DNA of 64,000 nt from Malachius bipustulatus (taxonomy: Eukaryota; Arthropoda; Insecta; Coleoptera; Melyridae), in NCBI GenBank assembly GCA_910589415.1, contig OU342638.1, positions 39,033,579 through 39,097,578 on the forward strand, read 5' to 3'. A program made the position numbers and the translations under genes. Below the pieces are notes generated by a model that had not been told where the DNA came from, made no database searches, and saw only the letters and a list, made by a program, of their open reading frames with translations. Shown one piece after another: positions 42,115 to 54,279 of this stretch. Positions within the stretch are counted from its first letter, which is position 1; every line of letters starts with the position of its first letter.

Positions 42115-44040
42115 GAAATGTAGATCCAAAAGTGGGGCTAAAACATTACAGATCCCAATACATATAAACGTTAGAAATGATTTTCCCTTGCTCGATTTAT
42201 CCTTATAATCAATTTTGAGGAAAATTGAGCAAAAAACTGACAGAGAGTACGAAAAGATGTACTTTACGGACTGTTAAAAATGTAAACTAGCCCGCCGAAT
42301 CGTTATTTTGGGAGCGATTTAGTGCAAATTTGGATTTTATAGATCTCTAGATCTGATACTTCAATTTTTGTTGTCAATCTTCGCCTAAAATAATTTAAAA
42401 AAAACTTAGAGCCACTTTTTTCGTAAAAATAAGATATAGAGATAAATTTATTTGATTTTCGGAACCCTCAATGACGATTTATTTTAAGAATAAAATTTTA
42501 TAAAAATCATTCCATAATAATTGTGGAAGCAGTACGAAAAGTGCACTTTTACGGACTGTTATAATTGTAAACTAGTCCGCCAAATCGTTATTTTGGGAGC
42601 GATTTAATTCAAATTTGGTTTTTAAAGGTTTCTAGCCCTGATAGTTCCAGTTATGATGTCACTCTCAGTCTAAAATTAATAAAACAAAAGTTAGAGCCAC
42701 TTTTTTTGCAAAAATAAGAATTAGAAGTAAAATTATTTCATTTTCGGAGCCCCCAAGGTCGACTTACTTTAAGGACAAAATTTTATCAAAATCGCTCCAT
42801 AATTGTAGAAGTAGTACGAAAAGTATACTTTTACAGACTGTGATAAATTGTAAAATTAAAATAGTGGGTCAAATCGTTATTTAAGGTTCATTTTATTTCA
42901 AATTTGAATTTTACAGGTATCTTGATCTGATATTTCAATTTTTGTTGTCAATTTTCGTATACAATTAATAAAACCAAAGTTGAAGCAATTTTCTTTGTGA
43001 AAGTAAGGTCTAGAGACCAAATAATCCCATTTGCAGAACCCCGAAGCTGGATTTATTACGTGATGAGATTTTCATAAAAATCGCTTCATATTTATAGAAT
43101 TAGTCCGAAAAGGTGTACTTTACGGACCGCTAAAATTGTAAAGTAGCCCGTAAAATCGTTATTTATGCTCCGATTTAGGTCAAATTTGGTTTTTAGGGTT
43201 AAATTAACTCTGATATTTCATTTTTGATTTCAATATAGTTTAGAATTATTTAAACAAAAGTTGAAGCCTGTTTCTTTGTAAAAGTAAGGTCTGGAGATGA
43301 AATTATTTCATTTTCTGAATCCTGAAGCTAAATTTACTTTGCGATGAAAGTTTCATAAAAATCGTTGCATTTTTATAAAATTAGTACGAAAAGGTCTACT
43401 TTACGGATTGCTAAAGTTGTAAAATAGCCCGGCAAATCGTTATTTATGATCCGATTTAGCCTAAATTTGGTCTTTAGCAAATTTTAACCGTGATATTTCA
43501 TTTTTTGATTTTAATATTAGTCAAAAATTAATAAAACAAAAGTTAGAGCCTTTTTTCTTTGTGAAAGTAAAATCTGGAGATTAATTTATCTCATTTTTAG
43601 AACCACGAAGCTGAATTTACTATGTGATGGGATTTTCATAAAAATCGCTTCATTTTTATAAAAGTAGTACGAAAAGGTGTACTTTACGGACCGCTAAAAT
43701 TGAAAACTACCCCGCAAAATCGTTATTTATTGACCGATTTAGCTGAAATTTGGTTTTCAGGAAATATTAACCCTGATATTTCCATTTTTGATCTTAATAT
43801 TACTCTAGAATTAATAAAATAAAAGTTACAGCCCTTTTCTTTGTGACAGTAAGGTCTAGAGATGAAATTATGTAATTTTCAGAACCCCGAAGCTGGATTT
43901 ATTATGCGATGAGATTTTCATAAAAATCGCTGTATTTTTATAAAATTAGCACGAAAAGGTGTACTTTACGGACCGCTAAAACAGTAAACTAGCCCGTAAA
44001 ATCGTTATTTATGGACCGATTTAACTCAAATTTGGTTCCC
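42115..44040 (+). repeat. Satellite superfamily array C, ~280-bp unit, plus orientation
   Basis: Seven cores (ACGAAAAG, then GTGTACTTTACGGACYGYTA) near 42249, 42535, 42816, 43106, 43386, 43667 and 43950. Each is followed by AAATCGTTATTTATGGWCCG-like sequence and preceded by TTTTCATAAAAATCGCT. Confidence 0.9.
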
Positions 44041-44044
44041 GGAT

Positions 44045-45155
44045 GGAATTCACCCTGATGTATCTTATAATATACGTCGTATAGATGAGGGATTCAATTT
44101 CAATTTCAAATTATATGACGTAACACCAACCACCAGGGCTGAGGAGAGAGAGGATGCTTTCTCTATAAACAACCCTTAAATGGAAGAACAACAGACCGTC
44201 TCGATTCGACATGTCGTGATGAGGAAATTCCAGCTCTCATAATAGGCTCCTAGCTGTAGTCCCAGTCCCAGTCCTAGTCCTAGTCCTAGTCCTTCTAGCT
44301 CCAGCCGGGAGTGAAGTGAAGTAATAAAGTGCCCTTAGTAACAGTAGTTGAAACAATTTTTCCCAAAGGTGTATCTTTCTCTCGCTCTCGCTCTCTCGTC
44401 GTTCCTTTCTCTCTCGCTCGGTCTCTCCCGAACTCTGAACTCTCAACTCCGGGAGCTTATAAAATATTGAAACGTATTGTATTTCATATTTCAGATATAA
44501 TATTAAATTTCCTGTCCTCCCTTTCTATAATCCCTCTCTCTTTCTTTCTCTCTCCTGTAGGACTTTGTGTATATATTATGGAGATTTATATATTTATTTT
44601 TATAAAATATATAGGAGATCATGTACCTACTACATAATATTAATAATAAATAATAAATCCTCTTCTATATACCTACAAGAAGTAAATAGATACGCATTTT
44701 TCGTAGCCCCCAGATCTTTCTTATGGAACATTTTTATATAATACGTCTCTCTCTCTCACTCTCGATCTCTCTTTCGCTCTCTCTATAGGTACCTATACAT
44801 AATACAGGTAGATACCGACGTAATAATATGAGTTATATAAAAGCCTCCCATCTCTCCTCCTTTTCCCGCACGCTTTTCCTTCCAGAGAGACGAACGTCTG
44901 CAGAAAGTCTAGCCGGGCTATATCGATTCCTCCCACTCTTCTCCTTTGTTGTCTGATCGCGGAAAATTTCCCCGGACGCTTTCAGGTCTATATTTATGCT
45001 TTTTTTGCCTGCCTGCCTACGCGCTACGCGTTTCCCGCGACGGCCAAATTTACCGGGTGAAAAAATTGGGCTTGGTGCTTCTGAAAATGAAATGGTTTCG
45101 TTTCCAAAATTGAAGAAAAATAAAAAATTTAAATGGAAAATTTGAAAGGACGTTC
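44045..45155. other. Spacer between arrays C and D with simple repeats
   Basis: Holds a (TCCTAG)n minisatellite at about 44259-44300, CT-rich tracts at about 44380-44425, 44520-44560 and 44747-44785 (TCTCTCTCTCT-like), and TAGGTACCTA-type words. No gene is called; open frames on both strands follow the pyrimidine-rich composition. Confidence 0.4.
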
Positions 45156-45159
45156 TAGA

Positions 45160-46740
45160 AACATCGAGAAACGAAATTTGAGCTAAATCGGTCCACAAAT
45201 AACGATTTGGCGGGCTAGTTTATAATTTTAGCGGTCCGTAAAGTACACCTTTTCGGACTAATTCCACAATTATGGAGCGATTTTTATGAAATTTTGCCCT
45301 CAGAGACAATCGGGACAACTAGTCTTGAAAATGTAACACTTGTAACAGTCTTCTCTCTACACCTTACTGTTACAAAGAAACAGGGTTTGACTTTTGTGGT
45401 AATAAATTTAGATCAGGATTGATATAAAAAATTGAAATATCATATCTAGAAGTCTCCAAAAATCCAATTTGAACCAAATCGGGCTATAAATAACAATTTG
45501 GGGGGCTAGTTTGCAATTTTAACAGTCCGTAAAGTAGACTTTTTCGTACTACTTCCACAATTATAGAGCGATCTTTATAAAAATTTGCCATCAGAGAAAA
45601 TCGGGACAATGAAACTTGAAAATAAAATAGTATTTTCTCTACACCTTATTGTTACAAAGAAAAGGGGTGTAACTTTTGTTGTAATAGATTAAAACCAGGG
45701 GTGATATAAAAAATTGAAATATCATATCTAGAAGTCTTCAAAAATTAAATTTGAACCAAATCGGGCCATAAATAACGATTTGGGGGGGCTAGTTTACAAT
45801 TTTAACAGTCCGTAAAGTAGACCTTTTCGTACTACTTCCACAATTATGGAGCGATTTTTATAAAAATTTGTTCTCAGAGAAAATCGGGACCACGAGCCTT
45901 GAAAATGAAATAGTTTTCCCTCTACACCTTACGGTTACAAAGAAACAGGGTTTGACTTTTGTGGTAATAAATTTAGATCAGGATTGATATAAAAAAGGGA
46001 AATTTCATATCTAGAAGTCTCCAAAAATCAAATTTGAACCAAATCGGGTTATAAATAACAATTTGGGGGGCTAGTTTACAACTTTAACAGTCCGTAAAGT
46101 AGACCTTTTCGTACTACTTCCACAATTATGGAGCGATTTTTATGAAAATTTGCCATCAGAGAAAATCGGGACAATGAGTCTTGAAAATGAAATAGTTTTT
46201 TCTCTACACCTTACTGTTACAAAGAAAGAGGGTCTAACTTTTCTTGTAATAGATTTAGACCAGGGGTGATATAAAAAATTGAAATATCATATCTAGAAGT
46301 CTTCAAAATTCAAATTTAAACAAAATCGGGCTATAAATAACAATTTGCGGGGCTAGTTTACAATTTTACCAGTCCGTAAAGTAGATCTTTTCGTACTACT
46401 TCCACAATTATGGAGCGATTTTTATGAAAATTTGCCACCAGAGGAAATCGGGACAATGAGTCTTGAAAATTAAATAGTCTTTTCTCTACACCTTACTGTT
46501 ACAAAGAAATAGGGTCTGACTTTTGTGGTAATAAATTTAGATCAGGATTTATATAAAAAATTGAAATATCATATCTGGAAGTCTCCAAAATTTAAATTTG
46601 AAATAAATCGGGCTATAAATAACAATTTGGGGGGCTAGTTTACAATTTAACCAGTCCGTAAAGTAGACCTTTTCGTACTACTTTTAGCATTATGGAGCGA
46701 TTCTTATGAAAATTCGTTTTAAGAATAAATCGCACACTAG
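45160..46740 (-). repeat. Satellite superfamily array D, ~283-bp unit, minus orientation
   Basis: The inverse core AACAGTCCGTAAAGTAGACC then TTTTCGTACTACTTC recurs near 45232, 45520, 45808, 46087, 46368 and 46651. It is in opposite orientation to arrays C and E on either side. Units share ATTATGGAGCGATTTTTATG and GAAATATCATATCTAGAAGTC. Confidence 0.9.
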
Positions 46741-46744
46741 GATT

Positions 46745-47755
46745 TCATTAATGAAGTCGATTCCTTGTTGTCAGTTGATTTTCTGTCCGTTTTCGCGGTG
46801 ACTTGTGATACGACAACGATGATGGTCAAGATTTTTTGTATATTTAGAAAAATATTTTTTCTCAATGCCTACCGATTTGAGCGACTCGATGTCTAGTGGC
46901 TGGAGCGAACGGGGGTAGTCGTAGGTCAATTCCCAATGACTGGGAATAGAGAAATACCTACCCTAAAAACTGAAATCTTTCTATTAGAGAGTTTCATTGT
47001 ATGGAATCACGCTGTACATCCTGAATGTGTAGGTACGTAAATTCAAACATACTTACACACACATAACACATACATACATGTAATATATAAAAATAAAGAG
47101 ACAGCAGCGATAACGACTCAATAGTTAGTATAATACGTAACGTGGCCATCTAGTGTTGATGGTGTTTAATTAAAGGTGAATATTCATCAAGGTACGTACA
47201 GTTTTAATTAGCGGAGCTGTTTTTTTTTTCTTCTCGCTTTTTAATTACGAAAACGCACATTTGAACCCGCGCGGTTCGTTAATTTAACCAGTTTCTACAC
47301 AAACGTCAATAATTCATGCTTTTTTCTCGTTGCCTTCTTTCGCCGTCTGGTTGAATTATTCGGCCCGGTAAAAAGCGTTGATTTCTTCCTATATGTATAG
47401 CTACTCGAATTCACGATGAGACTAAGCTTCATAGTGCAAGGACGAAGAACTTATTAGTCTGGGCAACTATATGAGGAAATGCCAGATCTGGGCGAGGAAA
47501 TCATCTCACTTAAAAATTCCAGATATAAAGCTTCTAGAACTTGGAAACTACTGGTAGGAGACAAAAAAAAAAAAAAACGAGGACGCGACGAGCGAAAAGT
47601 TACGGCCTCAACGCGTCCATAACTTCACGAACTTTGAAGCCGCATTTAGTTTATAGCAATTCCTCGACTTACTCTTACACTTATTGAAATCAATGATTAG
47701 AGTAAAATTAAAAGAATCGAATCGAAATTAGAAGCTATCTTCAAAACTAAACGCT
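46745..47755. other. Spacer between arrays D and E
   Basis: Unique sequence with ACATAC/ACACAC-rich runs at about 47048-47080, T- and A-runs (47220-47230, 47562-47577), and no coding signal. Confidence 0.4.
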
Positions 47756-47759
47756 TTAG

Positions 47760-49650
47760 GCTGCAAATTTTGCCATTAATGAAAATCTGATTCTCGATTT
47801 ATATAAAAAATAAATTTTCATGACAATCGCTTGATAATATGAAAAGCGGTACGAAAAGTCTTATTTTACGGAGTCAATATAATTTAAATTATTACGTCAA
47901 ATCGTTATCTATGGCCCGATTTCGTTCAAACTTTCACACTTGTAATTGTGCTTTTCTTTTCCTTCTGTTGTATCTATACAGAGTGGTTTAAAATTGTTAG
48001 TGCGGCCAGTAGAGCGAATATCTCGAAAATGGCAAGTTTTATCTGGATATCGACTTTATCAGCGATTTTTCCTTGCTTAATTTATCCTTCAAATTAATTT
48101 TGATACAGATTGGTCAAACTATTGACAGAGGTATGAAAAGGTCTACTTTACGGACTGTTAAAATTGTAAACTAGCCCCCCAAATCGTTATTTATGGCCCG
48201 ATTTAGTTCAAATTTGATTTTTGGAGAATTCTAGATGTGATCTTTCAATTTATTATATCAATCCTGACCTAAATTCATTACAACTAAAGTTAGACCCTCT
48301 TTATTTGTAATAGTAAGAAAATAGAGCGAAAATGGTTTCATTTTTAAGATCCCCTGTCCCGATTTTCTCTTAAGACAAATTTTCATAAAAATCGCATCAA
48401 AATTGTGGAAGTAGTACGAAAAAGTCTACTTTACGGACTGTTAGATTTGTAAACTAGCCCACCAAATCGTTATTTATAGTCCGATTTTAGTCAAATTTGA
48501 TTTTTGTTGGAGACTTCTAGATATGACTTTTCAATTTTTTATATCAATCCTGGCCTAAATCTATTACAACAAAAATTAGACCCTCTTTCTTTGTAACAGT
48601 AAGATGTAGAGAGAAAATGGTTTCATTTTCTAAATCCCCTGTCCGGGTTTTCTCTTAGGATAAAATTTCATAAAAATCGCTCCATAATTGTGGAAGTAGT
48701 ACAAAAAGGTCTACTTTACGGACTCTTAAAATTGTAAACTAGCCCGCCAAATTGTTATTTATAGCCCGATTTAGTTCAAATTTGATTTTTGCAGACTTCT
48801 GGATATGAAATTTCAATTTTTTACATCAATCCTGGTCTAAAATCTATTACAAAAAAAGTTAAACCCTCTTTCTTTGTAACAGTAAGGTGTAGAGAAAAAA
48901 CTATTTCATTTTCAAAACTCTTTGTCCCGATTTTCTCTGGTGGCAAATTTTTATAAAAATCGCTCCAAAATTGTGGAAGTAGTACGAAAAGGTCTACTTT
49001 ACGGACTGTCAAATTTGTAAACTAGCCCCCCAAATCGTTATTTATGGCCCGATTTAGTTCAAATTTGATTTTTGCAGACTTCTGGATATGAAATTTCAAT
49101 TTTTTACATCAATCCTGGCCTAAATTTATTACAATAAAAGTTAGACCCTCTTTCTTTGTGACATAAAGGCGTAGAGAGAAAACTATTTTATTTTCAAGAC
49201 TCTCTGGCCCAATTTTCTGCGAGGACGAATTTTTATAAAAATCGCTCCATAATGCTAAAAGTAGTACGAAAAGGTCTACTTTACGGACTGTTAAATTTAT
49301 AAACTAGCCCGCCAAATTGTTATTTATGATCCGATTTAGCTCAAATTTGATATTTAGGTAATAATAACCCTGATATTTCAATTTTTGATCTCAATATTAG
49401 ACAAAAATTAATGAAACAAAAGTTATAGCCTTTTTCTTTGTAACAATAAGGTCTAGAGATGAAATTATCTAATTTTCCAAGCCCAGAAGTTGGATATACT
49501 TTGCGATGTAATTTTCATAAAAATCGCTCCATAATTGTAGAAGTAGCACGCAAAGGTCTACTTTACGGACTGTTAAATTTATAAACTAGCCCGCCAAATT
49601 GTTATTTATGGTCCGATTTAGCTCAAATTTGGTTTCCAGGAGTGTCTCGA
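47760..49650 (+). repeat. Satellite superfamily array E, ~282-bp unit, plus orientation
   Basis: Seven cores (ACGAAAAGGTCTACTTTACG, then GACTGTTAAAATTGTAAACT, then AGCCCGCCAAATCGTTATTT) near 47852, 48134, 48416, 48700, 48984, 49266 and 49548. The closest relative by eye is array D read in reverse. Confidence 0.9.
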
Positions 49651-49659
49651 CCAGATCTT

Positions 49660-50430
49660 TCCATTTCTGGTATTATTATCGTTTTTGGTTAAACATTTCA
49701 ATAGGTGGGCGTCAAAAATTTTTGTGTAAACACATTATTATCAAATCGAAACGAAATTAGCATTTTATTACTCGACTCGAGTGTTCAGATTTACCATATT
49801 ATACCCCATCAAGTTCAAACAACAATAATTTTCGAGACATAAAACTAGCAATTATTCTTTTTTTCTCTCTCTCTTTGGTTGGTTTTGGTATGTATTTAGT
49901 AAATTCTACCGCATTCATATTACATATAGGTATACTACCTATACTTAGCGAGTGAGTGAGATATGGTAACCTTCAGCTTCAGCGAATTTAATGTTCCTAA
50001 AATTATAAATTTTAGCGAGCGAAATACTCGATAATAAACAATACTTAAGGTAAGTAAGTAAATTTAAAACAATTATGTACTTTAAATTAAATAAGAAAAA
50101 AACGTTTCCATAATAATAACGACGACTCTGTAATTTATTATTATTGCCGCTTAAATCAGGATCTCTGATTGATGTTTACGATTTATTATCATAAAAACAC
50201 CTCGATAATAATTGTACTCGCATGGACGAGTATTTTCACACTAATAATTATTATCGGCCGGGTGTCTCTACGGTACGGCGCTCCTCCTCATTATTATTGC
50301 TCTCCCTTATTCTAATCTAAACGCATAATCGTTTTATCAACTAAATCGCGTTGGCTTTGACCAAGACATTCCAAGATCCGAGTAGCCATGAACGTAGAAC
50401 CGGCAGGAGGCACTCACTCACAGGTGTTAC

Positions 50431-50465
<35 letters not shown>

Positions 50466-50800
50466 CTTATTTATTGTTGCAATACATACATACATACATA
50501 AATAAATACGTGTATGTATATAGAAACACATACCGCCGTGTGCAAGAAGTAAGAAGTAAAAGTGAAGGACAACGTCTTCCTCGCGCCGTCACTCACTCTT
50601 ATAATAGCACCAGCGCTACTGCTGCTGCTTATGCTGGATTAATAATTATGGTTATGCAATTAATAATATCGCCAGCGCTGGCACTGGGCGCGCTGCTGGA
50701 TCCAGCATCGGCGTTTCATTGTTTATTCAAATGAGTCAATAAATTAATAATAATTAAAAGTTCTTTGTTCTCTTTACCTATGTAATAGTCGCGCGTGCAC
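49660..50800. other. Unique segment with (ATCT)n microsatellite
   Basis: (ATCT)n at about 50430-50465 followed by CATACATACATACATAAATAAATA. A 127-codon open frame (50351-50734) crosses the microsatellite and is not credible as a gene. Confidence 0.4.
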
Positions 50801-50814
50801 CAGCACCCAGATAG

Positions 50815-50885
50815 CCCTATTGCCACCTGGATGATGAGTCCTAATCAAGACGAAACAGCCTCTTGTACTTGAAAAAAAATATAAC
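50815..50885 (+). other. Hammerhead-like hairpin, copy 1
   Basis: GGATGATGAGTCCTAATCAAGACGAAACAGCC (about 50829-50860) resembles a hammerhead core or LINE/SINE 3'-end hairpin: TGATGAG, stem GTC/GAC, GAAAC, then ACA-GCCTCT-TGT. The expected C before UGAUGA is A, so catalysis is doubtful. The flanking text CTTGTACTTGAAAAAAA is shared with copy 2 at about 51600. Confidence 0.35.
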
Positions 50886-50984
50886 ACGTCTGTTTGGACC
50901 ATAAAATTTAAAAGAGCTGCTAGTAATTTTAATACAACAATAGTCTCTGAACTTAAACTATTAAAGCCAGTGCAAAAAGATTGA

Positions 50985-51520
50985 CAATGAGGAGGATAAC
51001 CGTCTTGTTGGCACCCTTAAATCGTAATTACCCGATCTACATTGGTAATACAGATGTAATTAATAATTTGAACCGAAAAAAAGGGAATATAATTACAATT
51101 TAAGTACACAGCAGTGAGTAGAGACGTGAAAGAATGACAATGGGGAGGAAAACCGTCTTGTTGGAACCCTTAAACTATCTTTGATCGATCTGGAACGGTA
51201 AAGCAACTGATGTGAGATATAATTTTTGAACCGAGAAAACAGGAATATGATCACAATTTGTACAGCGGTAAGTATAGAAACAGAAGAATGACAATGAGGA
51301 GGACCACAGTCTTGTCGCAACCCTCAAATTATCATGAATCGTCATATAATGACAAAACACGTCCAAAATAAACTTTTTGAACGGAAACAAAGAGAAATGC
51401 GACCCTCAAATCACACCTGCGGTGATTATAATGAGAGAAAGAATGATGATGAGGAGGAAACCCGTCTTATTGGAATCCTCAAACCTGCAAATCGAGCAAA
51501 GACAGTAAAACAGACGTAAT
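50985..51520 (-). repeat. Left outlier copies of the GAGGAGGA/ACCGTC satellite
   Basis: AATGAGGAGGATAACCGTC, AATGGGGAGGAAAACCGTC, AATGAGGAGGACCACAGTC and GATGAGGAGGAAACCCGTC occur at about 50985, 51139, 51293 and 51447, ~154 bp apart. They are diverged relatives of the main array at 54.3-57.45 kb. The listed strand is arbitrary. Confidence 0.7.
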
Positions 51521-51589
51521 CCTTATTTTTTTTAACTCACATCATACCTAAAATGAGAGAGAAAAAAAATACCAGCAGTCATCATGGCA

Positions 51590-51680
51590 CCTAGATGATG
51601 AGTCTTAAAAAAGGCGAAACAGCCTCTAAATAAATAAATAAATAAAAGTACCTCTCACCTTGTACTTGAAAAAAATTGTA
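51590..51680 (+). other. Hammerhead-like hairpin, copy 2
   Basis: GATGATGAGTCTTAAAAAAG, then GCGAAACAGCCTC, then (TAAA)n, then CTTGTACTTGAAAAAAA. The stem is GTCTT/AAGGC. Compared with copy 1, an AAATAAAT-rich insertion lies within what would be loop III. The same A replaces the expected C. Confidence 0.35.
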
Positions 51681-51684
51681 ACAA

Positions 51685-52255
51685 AGTCTTTCAACAGTTT
51701 CAGTCATGTATCGGATCGCGAGACGCACTCGAAGATCAAATCGCGCCGGTCGGACGACGAGGACCGGACAAGAAGACGAAGCCACCGCGGTGACAGTGTG
51801 CGGTCATGTCGCGACCGTCGGACTGTAAGTACCCACCCCGAAAAGTGGACCCCGCTTTAATGCGGCCCGGCCGAGCGATAGCGCCTTTTTATCGTCATTA
51901 CTTTCATTATAATAGTTTTCCCCGCGGCGAATTGTGCACGGTTGAACGGTTCACGTGCTTCGCCGTTAAATGTGTAAATATGCGCAGGTCGCGCGACGGC
52001 CAGACGTTCGGGGGTGAAACTGCTTCCATCAACAGTTCGGTCCCCGTGGACGGGGGCCGCGGGAGTTCCGGCCCTTAATTGCCCGCTCGCCGCCCGCCCC
52101 ACGAAAAACCGCCACCCGGATACGGTGTTATTATACGGGGTGCGGGTGCAAAGCTGTTTAGTTGCGTTTTGCACTGCCAACACTCTGTATATGATGTGGT
52201 ATCAATTATTATTAATTACGAAATGATACCTATAAAGTTAAGAATTAGTGTTGAA
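51685..52255. other. GC-rich unique insert between satellite copies
   Basis: Relatively G+C-rich, non-repetitive (for example GTCCCCGTGGACGGGGGCCG). Overlapping open frames run on both strands. No domain was recognised. Confidence 0.35.
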
Positions 52256-52259
52256 GAAA

Positions 52260-52512
52260 CACGCAAAAAATATACAATGACGAGGAACACCGTCTTGTAG
52301 GAACCCTATAGTAGATATAATGAGGAGGAGCGCGTTCTAATCGAAACCCTTGTGATGACGATGACGCAATTTCATTCACATAGCAGCTCAGACACTGACA
52401 AGAATATTTTTTCAATTGATCGATTATGGGATTAAGAAAATGAGAAGGAGCACCGTCTTATTGGTACCATTCACACAGCAATCGAGGCAGTTCAAGTTAA
52501 ACTTTTTTTTTG
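52260..52512 (+). repeat. Satellite copies left of the ORF1 element
   Basis: AATGACGAGGAACACCGTC (52276), a weaker copy near 52320 and AATGAGAAGGAGCACCGTC (52440). The last unit runs into TTTTTTTTTGAG at about 52503-52514, where the canonical unit would continue AACTCATATAATGAG, so the retroelement 5' junction is near 52512. Confidence 0.65.
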
Positions 52513-54277
52513 AGTGCTAAGTAGTGCATTAATCTCGTGACATCATTGAACATCTTCTAGTATTCTTGTAGCTTGGTGATTTATGTTAGGAGTTGCCTAT
52601 TTGTAGGCTTTTTAAGAAGAAAATCACTTATATTTTCCGTATTTTTATTATCATCTACGTAAAATTTTTACTGAATCGTATCGTATCCTTATCACGGACC
52701 ATTAATCGCGAATTTGGATATTTAAATTTAATTCCTGGTCAGCTGTTTTGTGTTTACATTTTCAATATGCCTGGCTACTGCATTACTTGTAACTCTGCTG
52801 TAACTCCGACAACTCCTGCCGTTAAATGCATGGGCTCATGTAAAAAATATTCACATATTAAATGTCTGAACATCGATGAACGGGAACTGAAGCCGCATTC
52901 TCAGAGCCAGTGGATGTGTTCAAATTGCACTCAACCGAATATCTCGTCTCAACTTTCAATTATCGAAGATACTATGAAGTTGCAGTTTGACGCCTTTAAG
53001 ACCACGGTTATGAAAGTTATCTCCGATCAATTTACCAAAATTGATGAGCGACTAAGTACCCTAGAAAAAGACGTGGGAGGAATCAAGAATGAACTACGAG
53101 AATTGCAAATAAATTCCTCATCCGGAGGAATCCTAAAGCCGAACATGTCTGATGTGGTTTCTGAGCTGGAAGATCGCAGACAACGATGCCGCAATGTCCT
53201 CCTTTACAACATACCAGAGTCCTCTGCTGAAACTATATCTGATAAAGTTCTCGATGACTTGAGCAATGTAAGCAAAATTCTAGCGCCTTTGGGATCATTT
53301 CCGCAACCTAAGAAAATTTATCGTATTGGTTCAACCACGCACGGCAAAATTCGTCCACTGAGACTTATCTACGATAAAGAAGAAGAAGCCAAGGATGTAT
53401 TACGATCAAATAAACGCAATGGTGATCGCCGGCACCACTTTCATGCTGACCTCACTGATGCCCAGCGCAGGGTGAATAGAGCAACCATCCAGGAGTTTAG
53501 GACTGGAGTAGCCAACGGTGATAAGGACATAGTTTTAAAGTATAGGAACAATTGTCCGTACATTGTGAAGAAGGGTAGTTCTGGTCGGAATCATTCGGAA
53601 AACACGTAGATGCCCAGTGGATTGTTTCTACTTTTATTGGTGTTAAATTTTAGAATGCGCAAAGATCAAGGACATAAACATTATTGTCGTTTTTTACATT
53701 CACAATTTCATTGTAGAGGAGTAGAACGATCTGCAGGATATTTTTGTTATAATACTAATGCGATACTCAATTCCATCTCAGTCAGGTCTCGTATATCTAC
53801 TGTATACTAGCATTTTTGATACATTTTTGATATTTTATTAAGACGCGGACAGTTCTAAATCAGTCTCCAATCTATTGAAGTTGTGTCCTAATGAACTTAA
53901 TCTCATGGGAGACTGCTGTCTTCTTCACAACTGTCAGTAAAATTGAAAGATTTGATCTAACCAAAGTAGAATTATTATTATGAGTGTACTTATGATACAA
54001 AAATTGCTTGCTTATCTTCAGCTGTTTACCACTGGTATTTTTTTATTCTTAATTTTTTCTCTTGTCATATTATACTATAGTAGGTATATTGTTGTCGTAA
54101 AATGTGGGCCATGTTCTTGACTGCTAGGGTATTATTTTTTGTTATTATTTTTAATGTATTAAATCAGTTTATTTTTAGGACTATTTTATGTATACCTATC
54201 TATGTTTAAGTTTCCTTGTAATTGGGTTATTAACCTGTAAGGAAATAAAACTATTATTATTATTATTATTATTATTA
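52512..54277 (+). mobile_element. ORF1-only non-LTR retroelement inserted in satellite
   Basis: About 1.76 kb inserted in the ACCGTC satellite: a ~250-bp 5' region, one ORF (ORF1-like), ~650 bp of AT-rich 3' sequence without any endonuclease/RT ORF, and a 3' (ATT)n tail at about 54250-54276, after which satellite-related sequence resumes. The 5' region does not look truncated inside the ORF. It could be an internally deleted LINE or a non-autonomous ORF1-carrying element. Confidence 0.65.
52767..53609 (+). CDS. ORF1-like protein: PHD finger, coiled coil, RRM-like region
   Basis: ATG at 52767 (MPGYCITCNS) is preferred over an in-frame ATG at 52593 because the PHD finger begins just after it and the extension is hydrophobic and unlike the rest; length is 280 residues. 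Cys5, Cys8, Cys21, Cys25, His30, Cys33, Cys51 and Cys54 form a C4HC3 PHD-type finger. Residues about 68-118 are heptad-like (DQFTKIDERLSTLEKDVGGI), a likely coiled coil for ORF1 oligomerisation. Residues about 140-240, starting RRQRCRNVLLYNIPES, resemble the RRM-like nucleic-acid-binding part of LINE ORF1 proteins. The C-terminus is basic. The frame is intact up to TAG at 53607-53609. Expected role: RNA-binding chaperone of a retrotransposon RNP. Confidence 0.75.
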   Translation: MPGYCITCNSAVTPTTPAVKCMGSCKKYSHIKCLNIDERELKPHSQSQWMCSNCTQPNISSQLSIIEDTMKLQFDAFKTTVMKVISDQFTKIDERLSTLEKDVGGIKNELRELQINSSSGGILKPNMSDVVSELEDRRQRCRNVLLYNIPESSAETISDKVLDDLSNVSKILAPLGSFPQPKKIYRIGSTTHGKIRPLRLIYDKEEEAKDVLRSNKRNGDRRHHFHADLTDAQRRVNRATIQEFRTGVANGDKDIVLKYRNNCPYIVKKGSSGRNHSENT

Positions 54278-54279
54278 AA

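Noticed and set aside
50351..50734. 127-codon open frame
   Set aside because: It crosses an (ATCT)n microsatellite and has no domain.
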